The notes beneath the pieces were generated by a model. That model saw only the letters and a program-made list of their open reading frames with translations. It had not been told where the DNA came from and searched no databases. Shown piece after piece: positions 1-7,682 of a DNA stretch of 39,598 nucleotides. The stretch spans positions 1 through 39,598 of the forward strand of contig WAQT01000033.1 of assembly GCA_015520105.1 (NCBI GenBank). The letters are read 5' to 3'. Within the stretch, counting starts at the first letter, position 1. Every line of letters begins with the position of its first letter. This DNA comes from Candidatus Aenigmatarchaeota archaeon (GTDB taxonomy: Archaea > Aenigmatarchaeota > Aenigmatarchaeia > QMZP01). The translations under genes and the position numbers were made by a program.

Positions 1-308
1 ATCACAAATCTCGCAGGCCTGCCTGGAGAATAGAGTTTCCATGTCCTTGGGTGTGGTCCGATAGGCGGGACGCTCTCAAAGACGTCAACCACCCTGAATC
101 CAGAGTCCGCAAACACAACGTCAATCGGAAACCGCATGAACGGCATCCATATGCCGTGCCTTCCCTCCTTCTCGAATTCCATGAGGAGGGACGCTCCTTT
201 TGGGAGGGATTTCCTGAACATGAGGCCCAGAGCCCTCCTGAACGGCGTGTCCGCAACCTCAACCGAATCGGAAAGCACGGACTTTCTTGTCTTGTTGAAT
301 ATAATCAT
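1..308 (-). CDS. DUF192 family protein, C-terminus beyond window
   Basis: Read leftward from ATG at 306-308, the frame stays open to the window edge (102 codons seen), so the gene is partial. The protein has the DUF192 (COG1430) signature: an early GLMFR segment, a hydrophobic LLMEF strand, then GIWMPFMRFPIDVVF followed by a conserved aspartate. The family forms small beta proteins, often secreted; the function is not established. No obvious signal peptide precedes the domain here, so this copy may be cytoplasmic. It lies 41 nt downstream of the MCM stop on the same strand and could be co-transcribed. The family call is firm; no role is claimed. Confidence 0.85.
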   Translation of the reverse strand, partial: MIIFNKTRKSVLSDSVEVADTPFRRALGLMFRKSLPKGASLLMEFEKEGRHGIWMPFMRFPIDVVFADSGFRVVDVFESVPPIGPHPRTWKLYSPGRPARFV

Positions 309-349
309 GGAAATAATTTGGCATGTGCGGTTTTTATTTCCTTCCGGGG

Positions 350-2353
350 CTACACCTTCTGGACATAGCCCGGGCTCGGCTCGAAAAGCAGGCCCTGCGT
401 CTTCAGCCTCTCCACTATCTCGTCCACCTCCTCGATGCCTTCCTGCTGGGCCATCTTCCTTATGTCGTCTATGTGTATCTCCTTCTTCTTCAGGGAAAGC
501 TCGTTGACTATGTCAAGCACCACTCTTATCTTCGACCTTTCTGAGGAGGATGTTCCTCCCTCGCTCCTGTCCACGTCTATCTGTCCTGTCTCCGGGTCGA
601 AACCGAGCTGGCGGAGGGAGAAGCGCATGAGCTTTATCGCCCTCTGGGCATCCTCCTTTCTAACCTTGTCCTGAAGCTGGACCTTTGCCGAGGCTTCGGA
701 AAGCCTTATCAGAGCCTCAAACTGCCTGAGTGTTATGGGTATCGCGCCGCCTCCTTCCGCTCCCTTCCTCATCTTCAGGTAGAAGTTCTTGAGTATCCTT
801 CCTGCCTCCTCGGTGAGTTGCGGAACGCATCTCTCCTTTGCATACGCTATGTACTTCCTTATGAGCTGGGCGTCAAGCTTGGGTCTCGAGCCTTCAAAAT
901 CCGGTTCCTGCCTTGTTCTCAGCATGTGGTCCACGACAAGCTTGTCGGTCTCGTGCTTCGGCTCGTCCTTGAGGGCGAACTTGAGGTCGAAACGGGAGAG
1001 AAGGGTGTCCGGTATCGTTATCTGCTTGGCTATCGGAAGATAGGGGTCGAATCTGGAGAATTTGGGATTGCCTCCGGCAAGGACAGATGTTTTTGCCGGA
1101 AGCGTTGCGACTATGGAAGCCTTTGCGATGGATATGGTTCCCTGCTCGAGCGCCTCGTGCATCGCGACCTGGTCCTCCTGGCTCATCTTCTCAAACTCAT
1201 CGACTGAAAGAAGGCCTTTGTTCGCCAGCACGAGAGCCCCTGCCTCGAGCACCCAGCCTCCCATGAACTGCTCGTCCTTGGAGACCGTGGCGGTGAGGCC
1301 CGCTCCGGTCACTCCCTTTCCTGACACGTACCTTCCTCGGGGAACTATCTCCGGTACGAGCTTTAGGAGCTGCGACTTTCCTGCCGAGGGGTCTCCTATC
1401 AGGAGGATGTGGATGTCGCCCCTCACGTAAGTGCCGTCGTTCAGAGACCTGGGGACGCCTCCGAACAGCTGGAGGATTATGGACTCCTTTATCTCCCTCA
1501 TTCCGTAGAGGGACGGCGCAAGCGAGTCCACGAAATACTCGTAAATCTTCGGGTCCTTCGCGAGCATTCTTATGGTCTCCTCGTCCTCCTTGGTTATCTC
1601 TATGCTCTGCCATTCCGTTTCAGTAGGCTCGACGTGGTTCGCCTCCACATAGAAATCGAGCTTGGCTGAGTATATCTTTCCTCTCGGAACGTCCTTGAGA
1701 ATGCCTGTTATCTTCAGCCTGTTTCCCGGGTCGGTCATCCTCCTTCCCTCGGGAGAGACAAGGTCTTCTGTGAGGAGGACGTTGACCTGGGACGGCCTGT
1801 CGCCCTCCGTGAGCTCGAAAGGCTCCTCCACAGTAATCCATCTCGTGTCTATGAGCTTTCTCTCTGCTTCAACGAAACCCTTCCTGTTCCCGCAGTCGCA
1901 CATGAACGGCCTGCTGATGTTCGTGCCCTGTTTTTCTTTCTCTATATACACTCCGCACTCCGGGCACTTCCATATCACCTTCTCTATCTCAGGCCTTATT
2001 TCGGAAGCCTTCCTGACAATGCCTTCTATATATACCAGCCTTCCTATATGGCTGGAACGCAAGTCCCTTATGTTCGTGAGTTCCGGGAGGTTGAAGAACC
2101 TTATCCTTACCTCTGATGGAAGGTCTATCTGGGACGAGGCCTCATTAGCGACGTCCATGAGAAACTCGGGCTCGTTCAGGAGGGTCTCTCCAAGCTCCCA
2201 GCTGAACTTCTCCATCACCTGAAAGTCCACAGCAAGAGACCTCTCCTCGTTGGCGGCCTTCACAAGCTCCTTGTAATACTTCTTTCTGAGAAACTCCTTG
2301 AACCTTGACACAAGCTCGTTCTTCCTCTCCTCAGGGTTCTGCTTCTTCTCCAT
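350..2353 (-). CDS. mcm: MCM replicative DNA helicase
   Basis: Replicative 3'-5' hexameric helicase that unwinds DNA at the fork. The 667-residue length is normal for an archaeal MCM. Domains: N-terminal helical and OB region with a zinc site (Cys130, Cys133, Cys152, Cys154); AAA+ core with Walker A GDPSAGKS (320-327), Walker B LLSVDEFEKM (381-390), sensor 1 LAGGNP (about 425-430) and arginine finger LLSRFD (Arg454); C-terminal winged helix from about residue 600. The Walker A variant GDPSAGKS is slightly unlike the usual MCM GDPGxAKS form but keeps Lys and Ser. A GGAGGAG ribosome-binding site precedes the ATG and a TTTAATA box lies about 25 nt upstream, so it has its own promoter. Confidence 0.98.
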   Translation of the reverse strand: MEKKQNPEERKNELVSRFKEFLRKKYYKELVKAANEERSLAVDFQVMEKFSWELGETLLNEPEFLMDVANEASSQIDLPSEVRIRFFNLPELTNIRDLRSSHIGRLVYIEGIVRKASEIRPEIEKVIWKCPECGVYIEKEKQGTNISRPFMCDCGNRKGFVEAERKLIDTRWITVEEPFELTEGDRPSQVNVLLTEDLVSPEGRRMTDPGNRLKITGILKDVPRGKIYSAKLDFYVEANHVEPTETEWQSIEITKEDEETIRMLAKDPKIYEYFVDSLAPSLYGMREIKESIILQLFGGVPRSLNDGTYVRGDIHILLIGDPSAGKSQLLKLVPEIVPRGRYVSGKGVTGAGLTATVSKDEQFMGGWVLEAGALVLANKGLLSVDEFEKMSQEDQVAMHEALEQGTISIAKASIVATLPAKTSVLAGGNPKFSRFDPYLPIAKQITIPDTLLSRFDLKFALKDEPKHETDKLVVDHMLRTRQEPDFEGSRPKLDAQLIRKYIAYAKERCVPQLTEEAGRILKNFYLKMRKGAEGGGAIPITLRQFEALIRLSEASAKVQLQDKVRKEDAQRAIKLMRFSLRQLGFDPETGQIDVDRSEGGTSSSERSKIRVVLDIVNELSLKKKEIHIDDIRKMAQQEGIEEVDEIVERLKTQGLLFEPSPGYVQKV

Positions 2354-2399
2354 GGACGCTCCTCCGGCGGGATATTAAATTGGAAGCGTGTTTTAAATA

Positions 2400-3389
2400 T
2401 TACTTGCCCGGCTCTCGGATGCAGGAGTCGTACAATTCTTTGATAATTTCTTCGGTGTCGCAAAAACCTAACACTATTCTTTTCCTGTTCTTCATTAGTT
2501 TCTCAAAAAGCTTCTGCGTAAACTCCTTCTTCTTATTATAGTGTTTTTTGCCATGCTTGTACGCCTCTGCTACAGGCTTTATCACACTCTCTTTTTCCCT
2601 TTCCTTTATAGCGTCTGACAAAAGAACATTCTTTTTGAGATAGTTTGCTATATATCCGGCAGCGTGAGCATCAGAGAGTTCCTTGCCTGTCTTTATGAAC
2701 CTGTACGGCAGGTTGAAAGCTTCCAGTATCGCATCAGACACTATGTCATCTGAACCGATGCCGTATTTCTTCAGAATTGAAGCCACCTGAGGGTCGGTCT
2801 TTTTTGCTACTGTCTTCGTGATATCGCGCACGCTGTAGATGTTGTTTTTCTTGAGAGCCTTGCAGAACGGGTGCTCTTCCGCAGGGAAAATTCCGTGTCT
2901 GCTTATGGCAGTTTTTATTCTCTCAAGGCTTCTTTTTGGAAGCCGGAAAGCGTCTTTGAACTCGCTGTAGAAATACTCGTCGATATCCTCATAGAAAAGT
3001 TCGAGGGGCTTAACGTTTTCTGCGGAAGGTTCTGTGTGCAGCTCTCTATCTGGCGCGGTTTCATCCAGCTTCCGCGTTCTTCTCCTTTGTCTGCGGCCAT
3101 GAGCATGTCCATGAACCCTGTCGCATATTCTCCCCTCTTTTATAATTCCCGCGGCTTCCATTGCTTTGTAGAGCTCCGGGTTTGTCTCGAGCAGTTCATC
3201 AGCTGTCGCGATTCCGGATTCCTCGAATTCCATGAGCATGTCATGGGGAGACCAGCCCCTGTAATAGTTTCTCTCAAATTCTTCAATCTCATAAATGTCA
3301 GGCACTGTAGCAGGCATGTAAGAAATAGAAATGCCTCTCGCCCTCTCCGGAAAGACGAGAATGCTTTCCGCAATTGTTTTAGGGAGCAT
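2400..3389 (-). CDS. Unrecognised 329-residue protein
   Basis: I do not recognise this protein. It appears soluble, with no signal peptide or membrane segment. The first 85 residues look helical, followed by a His/Arg-rich linker (RVHGHAHGRRQRRRTRK, about 93-109) that resembles a flexible or nucleic-acid-binding tail, then a helical second half very rich in Lys with repeated KK/EKE runs near the C-terminus. It begins 9 nt after the stop of the upstream unknown gene (3399-4271), so the two probably form an operon. They sit between housekeeping genes (mcm and an Lrp regulator). Probably a lineage-restricted accessory protein; no function proposed. Confidence 0.6.
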   Translation of the reverse strand: MLPKTIAESILVFPERARGISISYMPATVPDIYEIEEFERNYYRGWSPHDMLMEFEESGIATADELLETNPELYKAMEAAGIIKEGRICDRVHGHAHGRRQRRRTRKLDETAPDRELHTEPSAENVKPLELFYEDIDEYFYSEFKDAFRLPKRSLERIKTAISRHGIFPAEEHPFCKALKKNNIYSVRDITKTVAKKTDPQVASILKKYGIGSDDIVSDAILEAFNLPYRFIKTGKELSDAHAAGYIANYLKKNVLLSDAIKEREKESVIKPVAEAYKHGKKHYNKKKEFTQKLFEKLMKNRKRIVLGFCDTEEIIKELYDSCIREPGK

Positions 3390-3398
3390 GATTTACCT

Positions 3399-4271
3399 TC
3401 ATATATCGTGATTATACAACTCGAGGTTTTTCCTGATTCTATTGAGTCTGTTGAGGGAGGGCTCAAGAACGTCTGCCACAACCCCAAGGGATATGTGCTT
3501 TGCTGCCTCAAGGGCGCCTCTCTTTGCGGGGTCATTGCCGCCCAACTCCCTGACAAGGGATTCGAGAGAGTCCCTGTATTCCTTCGTAGACCTTCCAGTG
3601 ATATTCAGTGCTTCGGCGTATATCCGTATTATATCATTTCTGTAACCCGGATAAGCGGAGATGAGAGATTCCATAGGTTCTGGTATACCGTTTTTTCTTG
3701 CCGGCGCAGTGCGTCCGGCATTCTGCCTGTCGGATAACGCAGCGCCCTGGCCTGCCGAATCTTCCATGAGGTATTCAGGCTCTTTCAGAGCCAATATGAA
3801 ATTTCTTATTTCTTCATATTTCATCGTTCTCCCGTGCACAATCATGACATTAAAAAATTTTTCGAGTGAGACGTTTCCATCTTCTGTGAGCACCGAAGGG
3901 TTTTTTCTGATGAGCCTGTGCACAATAAAATAGTAAGATTTCTCTTTCGCAGCAGCCTCCATGACCCGCTTCTTTGGTACGGATGAGTTAGTTATTTCGC
4001 TTTTGGTGCGCAGATAGTCGCTAATCACGGAAAGCGCGTCTTCTCGCTTTTTTGGTCCGCTGACATACTCCGCATACTTTCCGATATCAACCATTCCGCT
4101 GCTGTCAATCGCATTCTCGGTGACATATCTGGTGTGATTATTCGCTGTGGAAGGAGAAACCGATGATTTTCTGAGGAGCGCCCGGAACACGTCCTCTTCG
4201 ATTCTGATGTTGCTGTCAATCATCTGTCTGTAATCATCTACCTGACCAGCTGTCCAGAAAGAATGGGTCAT
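3399..4271 (-). CDS. Unrecognised 290-residue protein
   Basis: I do not recognise this protein. It is predicted to be mostly alpha-helical, soluble and without cysteine clusters or a P-loop. A low-complexity Gly/Ala/Pro-rich linker around residues 175-200 divides it into two helical halves. It has a TTTAAA-type box at about 4291-4300, some 25 nt upstream of its ATG, so it is likely the first gene of a two-gene unit with the 329-residue unknown downstream. Both proteins contain helical repeats separated by a charged linker, but I see no clear homology between them. Confidence 0.6.
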   Translation of the reverse strand: MTHSFWTAGQVDDYRQMIDSNIRIEEDVFRALLRKSSVSPSTANNHTRYVTENAIDSSGMVDIGKYAEYVSGPKKREDALSVISDYLRTKSEITNSSVPKKRVMEAAAKEKSYYFIVHRLIRKNPSVLTEDGNVSLEKFFNVMIVHGRTMKYEEIRNFILALKEPEYLMEDSAGQGAALSDRQNAGRTAPARKNGIPEPMESLISAYPGYRNDIIRIYAEALNITGRSTKEYRDSLESLVRELGGNDPAKRGALEAAKHISLGVVADVLEPSLNRLNRIRKNLELYNHDI

Positions 4272-4352
4272 GGTTTATTGTATAGAAAAAGTTTTAAATT
4301 GCTTCATCGCTCTGTTCTCTGCTATTCAAAGCAATGAGAGCGGCAGCCGCAG

Positions 4353-4775
4353 TTACTTTATCCTCTCGTTCAGTATGGCCGGGCACACCCTGGTGACGCC
4401 CTCCACAGATTCGAGCTTCCTTATGAACCCGGAAAGTCTTCCTGAATCCGCGAGCCAGCATTCTGCAAGTATCATGTGGTCTCCGCTCGAGGAGTAGAGC
4501 GAAACAACCTCCTTCATGCTCCTGAGACTCTCAATCACGAATATGTATCTCTCGGGAAGCGTGTCTATTCCCACAACAGCCTGCGCGCCGAAACCGAGCT
4601 TCTTGGGGTCGGCGTCTATGGTGTATCTCTTTATAGCCCCGGACCTCTCCAGCGCTTTCATCCTCTTTCTCACAGCTGTCTCGCTCACCCCGAGAGCAGA
4701 AGCAAGCTCCACATAGGGGGTTCTGGAATTCCTCATTAGAAGCTCTATGAGTTTTTGGTTTGATATTCGAACCAT
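4353..4775 (-). CDS. Lrp/AsnC family transcriptional regulator
   Basis: A 140-residue protein with the Lrp layout: N-terminal winged helix-turn-helix (NQKLIELLMRNSRTPYVELA, then a recognition helix around SETAVRKRMKALERSGAIK), followed by a RAM/AsnC effector-binding alpha-beta domain. I chose ATG at 4773-4775 because conserved wHTH sequence starts there; an upstream in-frame ATG at 4830-4832 would run through the divergent rubrerythrin promoter. It is transcribed away from rubrerythrin and shares a 55-nt intergenic region that holds ATAACTT repeats. It probably regulates itself and possibly the oxidative-stress operon. The effector is unknown. Confidence 0.9.
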   Translation of the reverse strand: MVRISNQKLIELLMRNSRTPYVELASALGVSETAVRKRMKALERSGAIKRYTIDADPKKLGFGAQAVVGIDTLPERYIFVIESLRSMKEVVSLYSSSGDHMILAECWLADSGRLSGFIRKLESVEGVTRVCPAILNERIK

Positions 4776-4810
4776 AACTTTATATATTCGGATATAACTT
4801 ATAAAGTTAT
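4774..4810. promoter_or_regulatory. Divergent lrp/rbr promoter with ATAACTT operator repeats
   Basis: ATAACTT occurs at 4774-4780 and 4794-4800, two helical turns (20 nt) apart. A perfectly inverted AAGTTAT at 4804-4810 makes a palindrome of 7-nt arms around ATA. The palindrome overlaps the probable TATA element (TTATAAAG) of the rightward operon, and the first copy abuts the Lrp start codon. This arrangement suits a dimeric wHTH regulator occluding TBP/TFB, which is inference from position and symmetry. The rightward message then carries a strong Shine-Dalgarno, AGGAGGTGAT at 4817-4826. Confidence 0.55.
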
Positions 4811-4830
4811 CGAAATAGGAGGTGATTTTC

Positions 4831-5412
4831 ATGGAAAAGACAATAGAGAATCTTGCAAAGGCTTTCGTCGGAGAGAGTCAGGCAAGGAACCGCTACACGT
4901 TTTACGCAAAGATAGCGCAGAAGGAGGGATTTGAACAGATAGCGGAGATATTCCTCGCCACAGCGGACAACGAGAGGGAGCACGCAAAGTGGCTCATGAG
5001 ACTGATAAATGAGCTGAAGAAGAAATCGGGGAACGATATCGAGATAAGTGTTGACGCTCCTGTTCCCACAGTGCTTGGAGACACAAGAGAAAACCTGAAA
5101 GCGGCAATCGAGGGAGAGAATTACGAGAACACGAAGATGTATCCCGAATTCGCTGATATCGCTGAAAAGGAAGGGTTTCCCGAAATAGCGAAGAGGCTCA
5201 GGGCGATAGCTGTTGCCGAAAAGCATCACGAGGAGAGGTATCAGAAGCTTCTTAATGAGGTTGAAGGGAACACGGTGTTCAAGAAGGGAGAGAAAACCGT
5301 ATGGGTGTGCAGGAAGTGCGGATATGCGCACGAGGGCGAGGAGCCTCCGGAGAACTGTCCGTCCTGCAGCCATCCGAAGAACTACTTTGAAGTGAAGTGC
5401 GAGATGTACTGA
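4831..5412 (+). CDS. rbr: Rubrerythrin
   Basis: Non-haem di-iron peroxidase that reduces hydrogen peroxide in anaerobes using rubredoxin-type electron transfer. The 193-residue protein has the four-helix ferritin-like domain with paired iron-ligand motifs (Glu15; ExxH at 48-51; Glu97 region; ExxH at 130-133) and a C-terminal rubredoxin domain with CxxC pairs Cys160/163 and Cys176/179. I chose ATG 4831 because AGGAGGTGAT lies 4 nt upstream; a GTG three codons earlier would sit inside that site. It is followed after 10 nt by superoxide reductase, the usual oxygen-defence pairing. Confidence 0.97.
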   Translation: MEKTIENLAKAFVGESQARNRYTFYAKIAQKEGFEQIAEIFLATADNEREHAKWLMRLINELKKKSGNDIEISVDAPVPTVLGDTRENLKAAIEGENYENTKMYPEFADIAEKEGFPEIAKRLRAIAVAEKHHEERYQKLLNEVEGNTVFKKGEKTVWVCRKCGYAHEGEEPPENCPSCSHPKNYFEVKCEMY

Positions 5413-5422
5413 GGCGATAAGA

Positions 5423-5797
5423 ATGGCCGAGGTAAAAGAGGTGTACAGGTGCAACATATGCGGGAACGTGGTTGAACTCATGCATGCCGGCGGAGGCCAG
5501 CTCGTGTGCTGCGGCCAGCCCATGGAGCTTCTCGAGGAGAAGAAAGAAGAAGAGGGGAAAGAGAAGCACGTTCCTGTAATAGAGAGGAACGGAAATATCG
5601 TAAAGGTGAAGGTCGGTTCAGTTCCCCATCCCATGGAGGAGAAGCATTACATAGCATGGATAGAGCTGGTCGCTGACGGGGTTTCCATGAGAAGCTTCTT
5701 GAGGCCGGGAGAAAAACCGGAAGCGGAGTTCGAGACAGGCGCAAAGAGTCTATCAGCGAGGGAGTACTGCAATCTCCACGGCCTCTGGAAGTCATAG
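5423..5797 (+). CDS. dfx: Superoxide reductase, desulfoferrodoxin type (2Fe-SOR)
   Basis: Reduces superoxide to hydrogen peroxide without making oxygen. The 124-residue length and layout match 2Fe-SOR: an N-terminal desulforedoxin domain with Cys10, Cys13, Cys29 and Cys30, then the neelaredoxin domain with the square-pyramidal Fe(His)4Cys site (His49, His69, His75, Cys116 and His119 in CNLHGLW). A Glu/Lys-rich stretch (about 36-48) links the two domains. It lies 10 nt after rubrerythrin and is presumably co-transcribed, so that the peroxide it makes is removed by the neighbouring enzyme. Confidence 0.97.
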   Translation: MAEVKEVYRCNICGNVVELMHAGGGQLVCCGQPMELLEEKKEEEGKEKHVPVIERNGNIVKVKVGSVPHPMEEKHYIAWIELVADGVSMRSFLRPGEKPEAEFETGAKSLSAREYCNLHGLWKS

Positions 5798-5838
5798 CCT
5801 GCGCGATACCCATTTAAGAAGGCTCGGACATAATTAAA

Positions 5839-6651
5839 ATGATGTTCGAGTCCTTTGTTGATTTTTCCGAGATAAAAAGGAAACCGTGGCTCATGCTTGT
5901 CTGGGCAGTCGTGATTTCAAGCATTGCTATTCTCGTGAGCGCCCAGATATCGTACAGAATGGCCGCGGGGTCATACATCATAAACCTTTCCGGAATATTT
6001 GCTGTGCTCTTCACCATAATACCGGCATCATACTTTCTGACACTCATAATAAAGAAGGAGGAGAAGCTTGAGGAGAAGGAGATTGTAGAGTATCATAAAA
6101 AGAGCTTCTGGGACAAGCACGAGCTTTACGTAAAGTGGACCGGCCTGTTCTTCATCGGGCTCACGCTCAGCTTCTCGGTATGGTCATTCCTCCTTCCACA
6201 GGACTTCTTTCAGGTCCAGAACCACAAGATAGACCAGATACAGGGAAGGTTCGTGACAGGGAACTATGTGAGAGGCGACTTCGGAAGTTTTGTGAAGATA
6301 GTCCAGAACAACCTTCAGGTGATGCTCTTTGCCTTTGTGTTCTCCCTGGTGTTCGGCGCAGGCGCTGTCTTCATAATAACATGGAATGCATCCATACTCG
6401 GGGTCGCGATAGCCAGAGTGGCAGGCCACCCCCTGAATATACCGGTCACGGCCCTGCGTTATGTGCCTCACGGCGTTCCTGAAATAGCTGCTTATCTTCT
6501 GGCCGGGCTTGCCGGAGGCATACTCTCCGCGGCAGTGATAAGGGAGCACGACAGCAGAGTTCTCAGGGTCATCGCGATGGACAGCGCAAAGGTAATGCTT
6601 CTCGCTCTGGCGCTGGTCATAGTTGCGGGCGCGATAGAGGTTTACCTCTGA
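5839..6651 (+). CDS. SpoIIM-like (stage II sporulation protein M / DUF95) membrane protein
   Basis: Integral membrane protein of 270 residues with about five to six hydrophobic segments (near 22-40, 47-68, 100-118, 150-180, 210-228 and 245-268). The C-terminal half carries the SpoIIM/COG1300 signature: AFVFSLVFGAGAVFIITWNA, then a PHGVPE motif and Ala/Gly-rich helices. Archaea do not sporulate; the family is widespread and its archaeal function is unknown. The start is ATG 5839 or 5842, 21-28 nt after a CATTTAAG box, so the transcript may be leaderless. It is a separate unit from the SOR operon. Confidence 0.85.
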   Translation: MMFESFVDFSEIKRKPWLMLVWAVVISSIAILVSAQISYRMAAGSYIINLSGIFAVLFTIIPASYFLTLIIKKEEKLEEKEIVEYHKKSFWDKHELYVKWTGLFFIGLTLSFSVWSFLLPQDFFQVQNHKIDQIQGRFVTGNYVRGDFGSFVKIVQNNLQVMLFAFVFSLVFGAGAVFIITWNASILGVAIARVAGHPLNIPVTALRYVPHGVPEIAAYLLAGLAGGILSAAVIREHDSRVLRVIAMDSAKVMLLALALVIVAGAIEVYL

Positions 6652-6662
6652 CTCAGCCGGCT

Positions 6663-7226
6663 CTATTTGTTCGGGATTATAGGAACCATCGCTGTAACGT
6701 TCCGGCCCGCATAGGACGGTTCGAATATTCCGAGCATCCAGGCCATGCCGTAGTAGCCGGCCCAGGCGAGCGCCCAGCCCGCTATTATCTTTCCTATGAG
6801 CGTCGCGAGAAAGAACCTTCTGAAGTCGTACTTTATCATCCCGGCAAGCACTCCTATAATATCAAAGGGAAGGGGCGTCGCCGCGAAGAGAATAATCACC
6901 GGAAACACTCCGTGTTTCTCTGCCCATTCATGCGCCCTTCTGAGATTCCTGCCGTATTTCCTTTTCACAGCCTCCCTTCCGCCTCTTCCCAGAGCATAGG
7001 AGGTCATCTCCCCTATGGCCGAACCCGCTCCGGCAACAACCCCCACAATCCAGGGATTGAATCCGGGCGTTCCTCCGAGAATGAAGTTTATTATAAACGC
7101 GGGCGCTGGAAAGATTATGCTCATAGAGCCAACAATCTCGACGAGGAAGAGACCGAGGTATCCCCATGCGACAATCATGCTGTTGGCCCATTCAAAGAAA
7201 CCAAACAGGATGTAAGAGGGTTCCAT
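6663..7226 (-). CDS. VTT-domain (DedA/YqaA-like) membrane protein
   Basis: A 187-residue integral membrane protein of the VTT (DedA, SNARE-associated) superfamily, whose better-studied members move lipids across membranes. Supporting features: a first helix around 18-45, a Gly-rich re-entrant segment (GVVAGAGSAIGEMTSYALGR), the cytoplasmic basic stretch GREAVKRKYGRNLRRA, and the Pro-containing second re-entrant motif FAATPLPFDIIGVLAGMIKY. It is divergent from yjbQ; the 33-nt gap holds an A/T-rich box for each direction (TTATTTAT leftward, ATTATTAAAA rightward), suggesting leaderless transcripts. The substrate cannot be deduced. Confidence 0.85.
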   Translation of the reverse strand: MEPSYILFGFFEWANSMIVAWGYLGLFLVEIVGSMSIIFPAPAFIINFILGGTPGFNPWIVGVVAGAGSAIGEMTSYALGRGGREAVKRKYGRNLRRAHEWAEKHGVFPVIILFAATPLPFDIIGVLAGMIKYDFRRFFLATLIGKIIAGWALAWAGYYGMAWMLGIFEPSYAGRNVTAMVPIIPNK

Positions 7227-7259
7227 GCTAATTATTAAAACAGCCGGATAAATAATGTT

Positions 7260-7679
7260 ATGGTCGTGGAGACAAGATTCATAGAGGTTCAGTCCGGCCC
7301 TGACATTGACATAATAGACATAACGGGCATGGTTTCAGAGGAGGTGAAGAAGTCTTCTGCCTCCTCAGGCATCGTGACGGTGTTTGTTTCAGGCTCAACC
7401 GCCTCTGTCACCACCACGGAGTTCGAGCCTAACCTGAACTCCGACCTTAAGGATGCGATTGAGAGGCTGGTTCCTTCGGATATACGGTATAAGCACAAGG
7501 AGACCTGGGGGGACGACAACGGAAAGAGCCATGTGAGGGCAAGCCTTTTCAAGCCGGAACTAACGATTCCCTTCAAAGACAGGGAGCTTCTGCTCGGAAC
7601 GTGGCAGCAGATTGTTCTCATAGACTTCGATGTTCCTGCGAGGACGCGAAGGATTGTTCTTCAGATTATGGGGGAATAG
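7260..7679 (+). CDS. YjbQ/UPF0047 family protein (secondary thiamine-phosphate synthase-like)
   Basis: A 139-residue protein of the YjbQ/UPF0047 family (COG0432), a small trimeric beta fold. Family landmarks visible are ITGMVSEEVKKS, TVFVSGSTASVTTTEFEPNL (Thr/Ser/Glu-rich site), HVRASLFKPELTIPF and GTWQQIVLIDFDVPARTRRI. Some members show weak thiamine-phosphate synthase activity; the physiological role is not settled. The Asp/Asn/His cluster WGDDNGKSHVRA supplies likely metal ligands. The stop codon lies 3 nt before the GluRS-like gene, so they are probably co-transcribed. Confidence 0.9.
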   Translation: MVVETRFIEVQSGPDIDIIDITGMVSEEVKKSSASSGIVTVFVSGSTASVTTTEFEPNLNSDLKDAIERLVPSDIRYKHKETWGDDNGKSHVRASLFKPELTIPFKDRELLLGTWQQIVLIDFDVPARTRRIVLQIMGE

Positions 7680-7682
7680 ACA

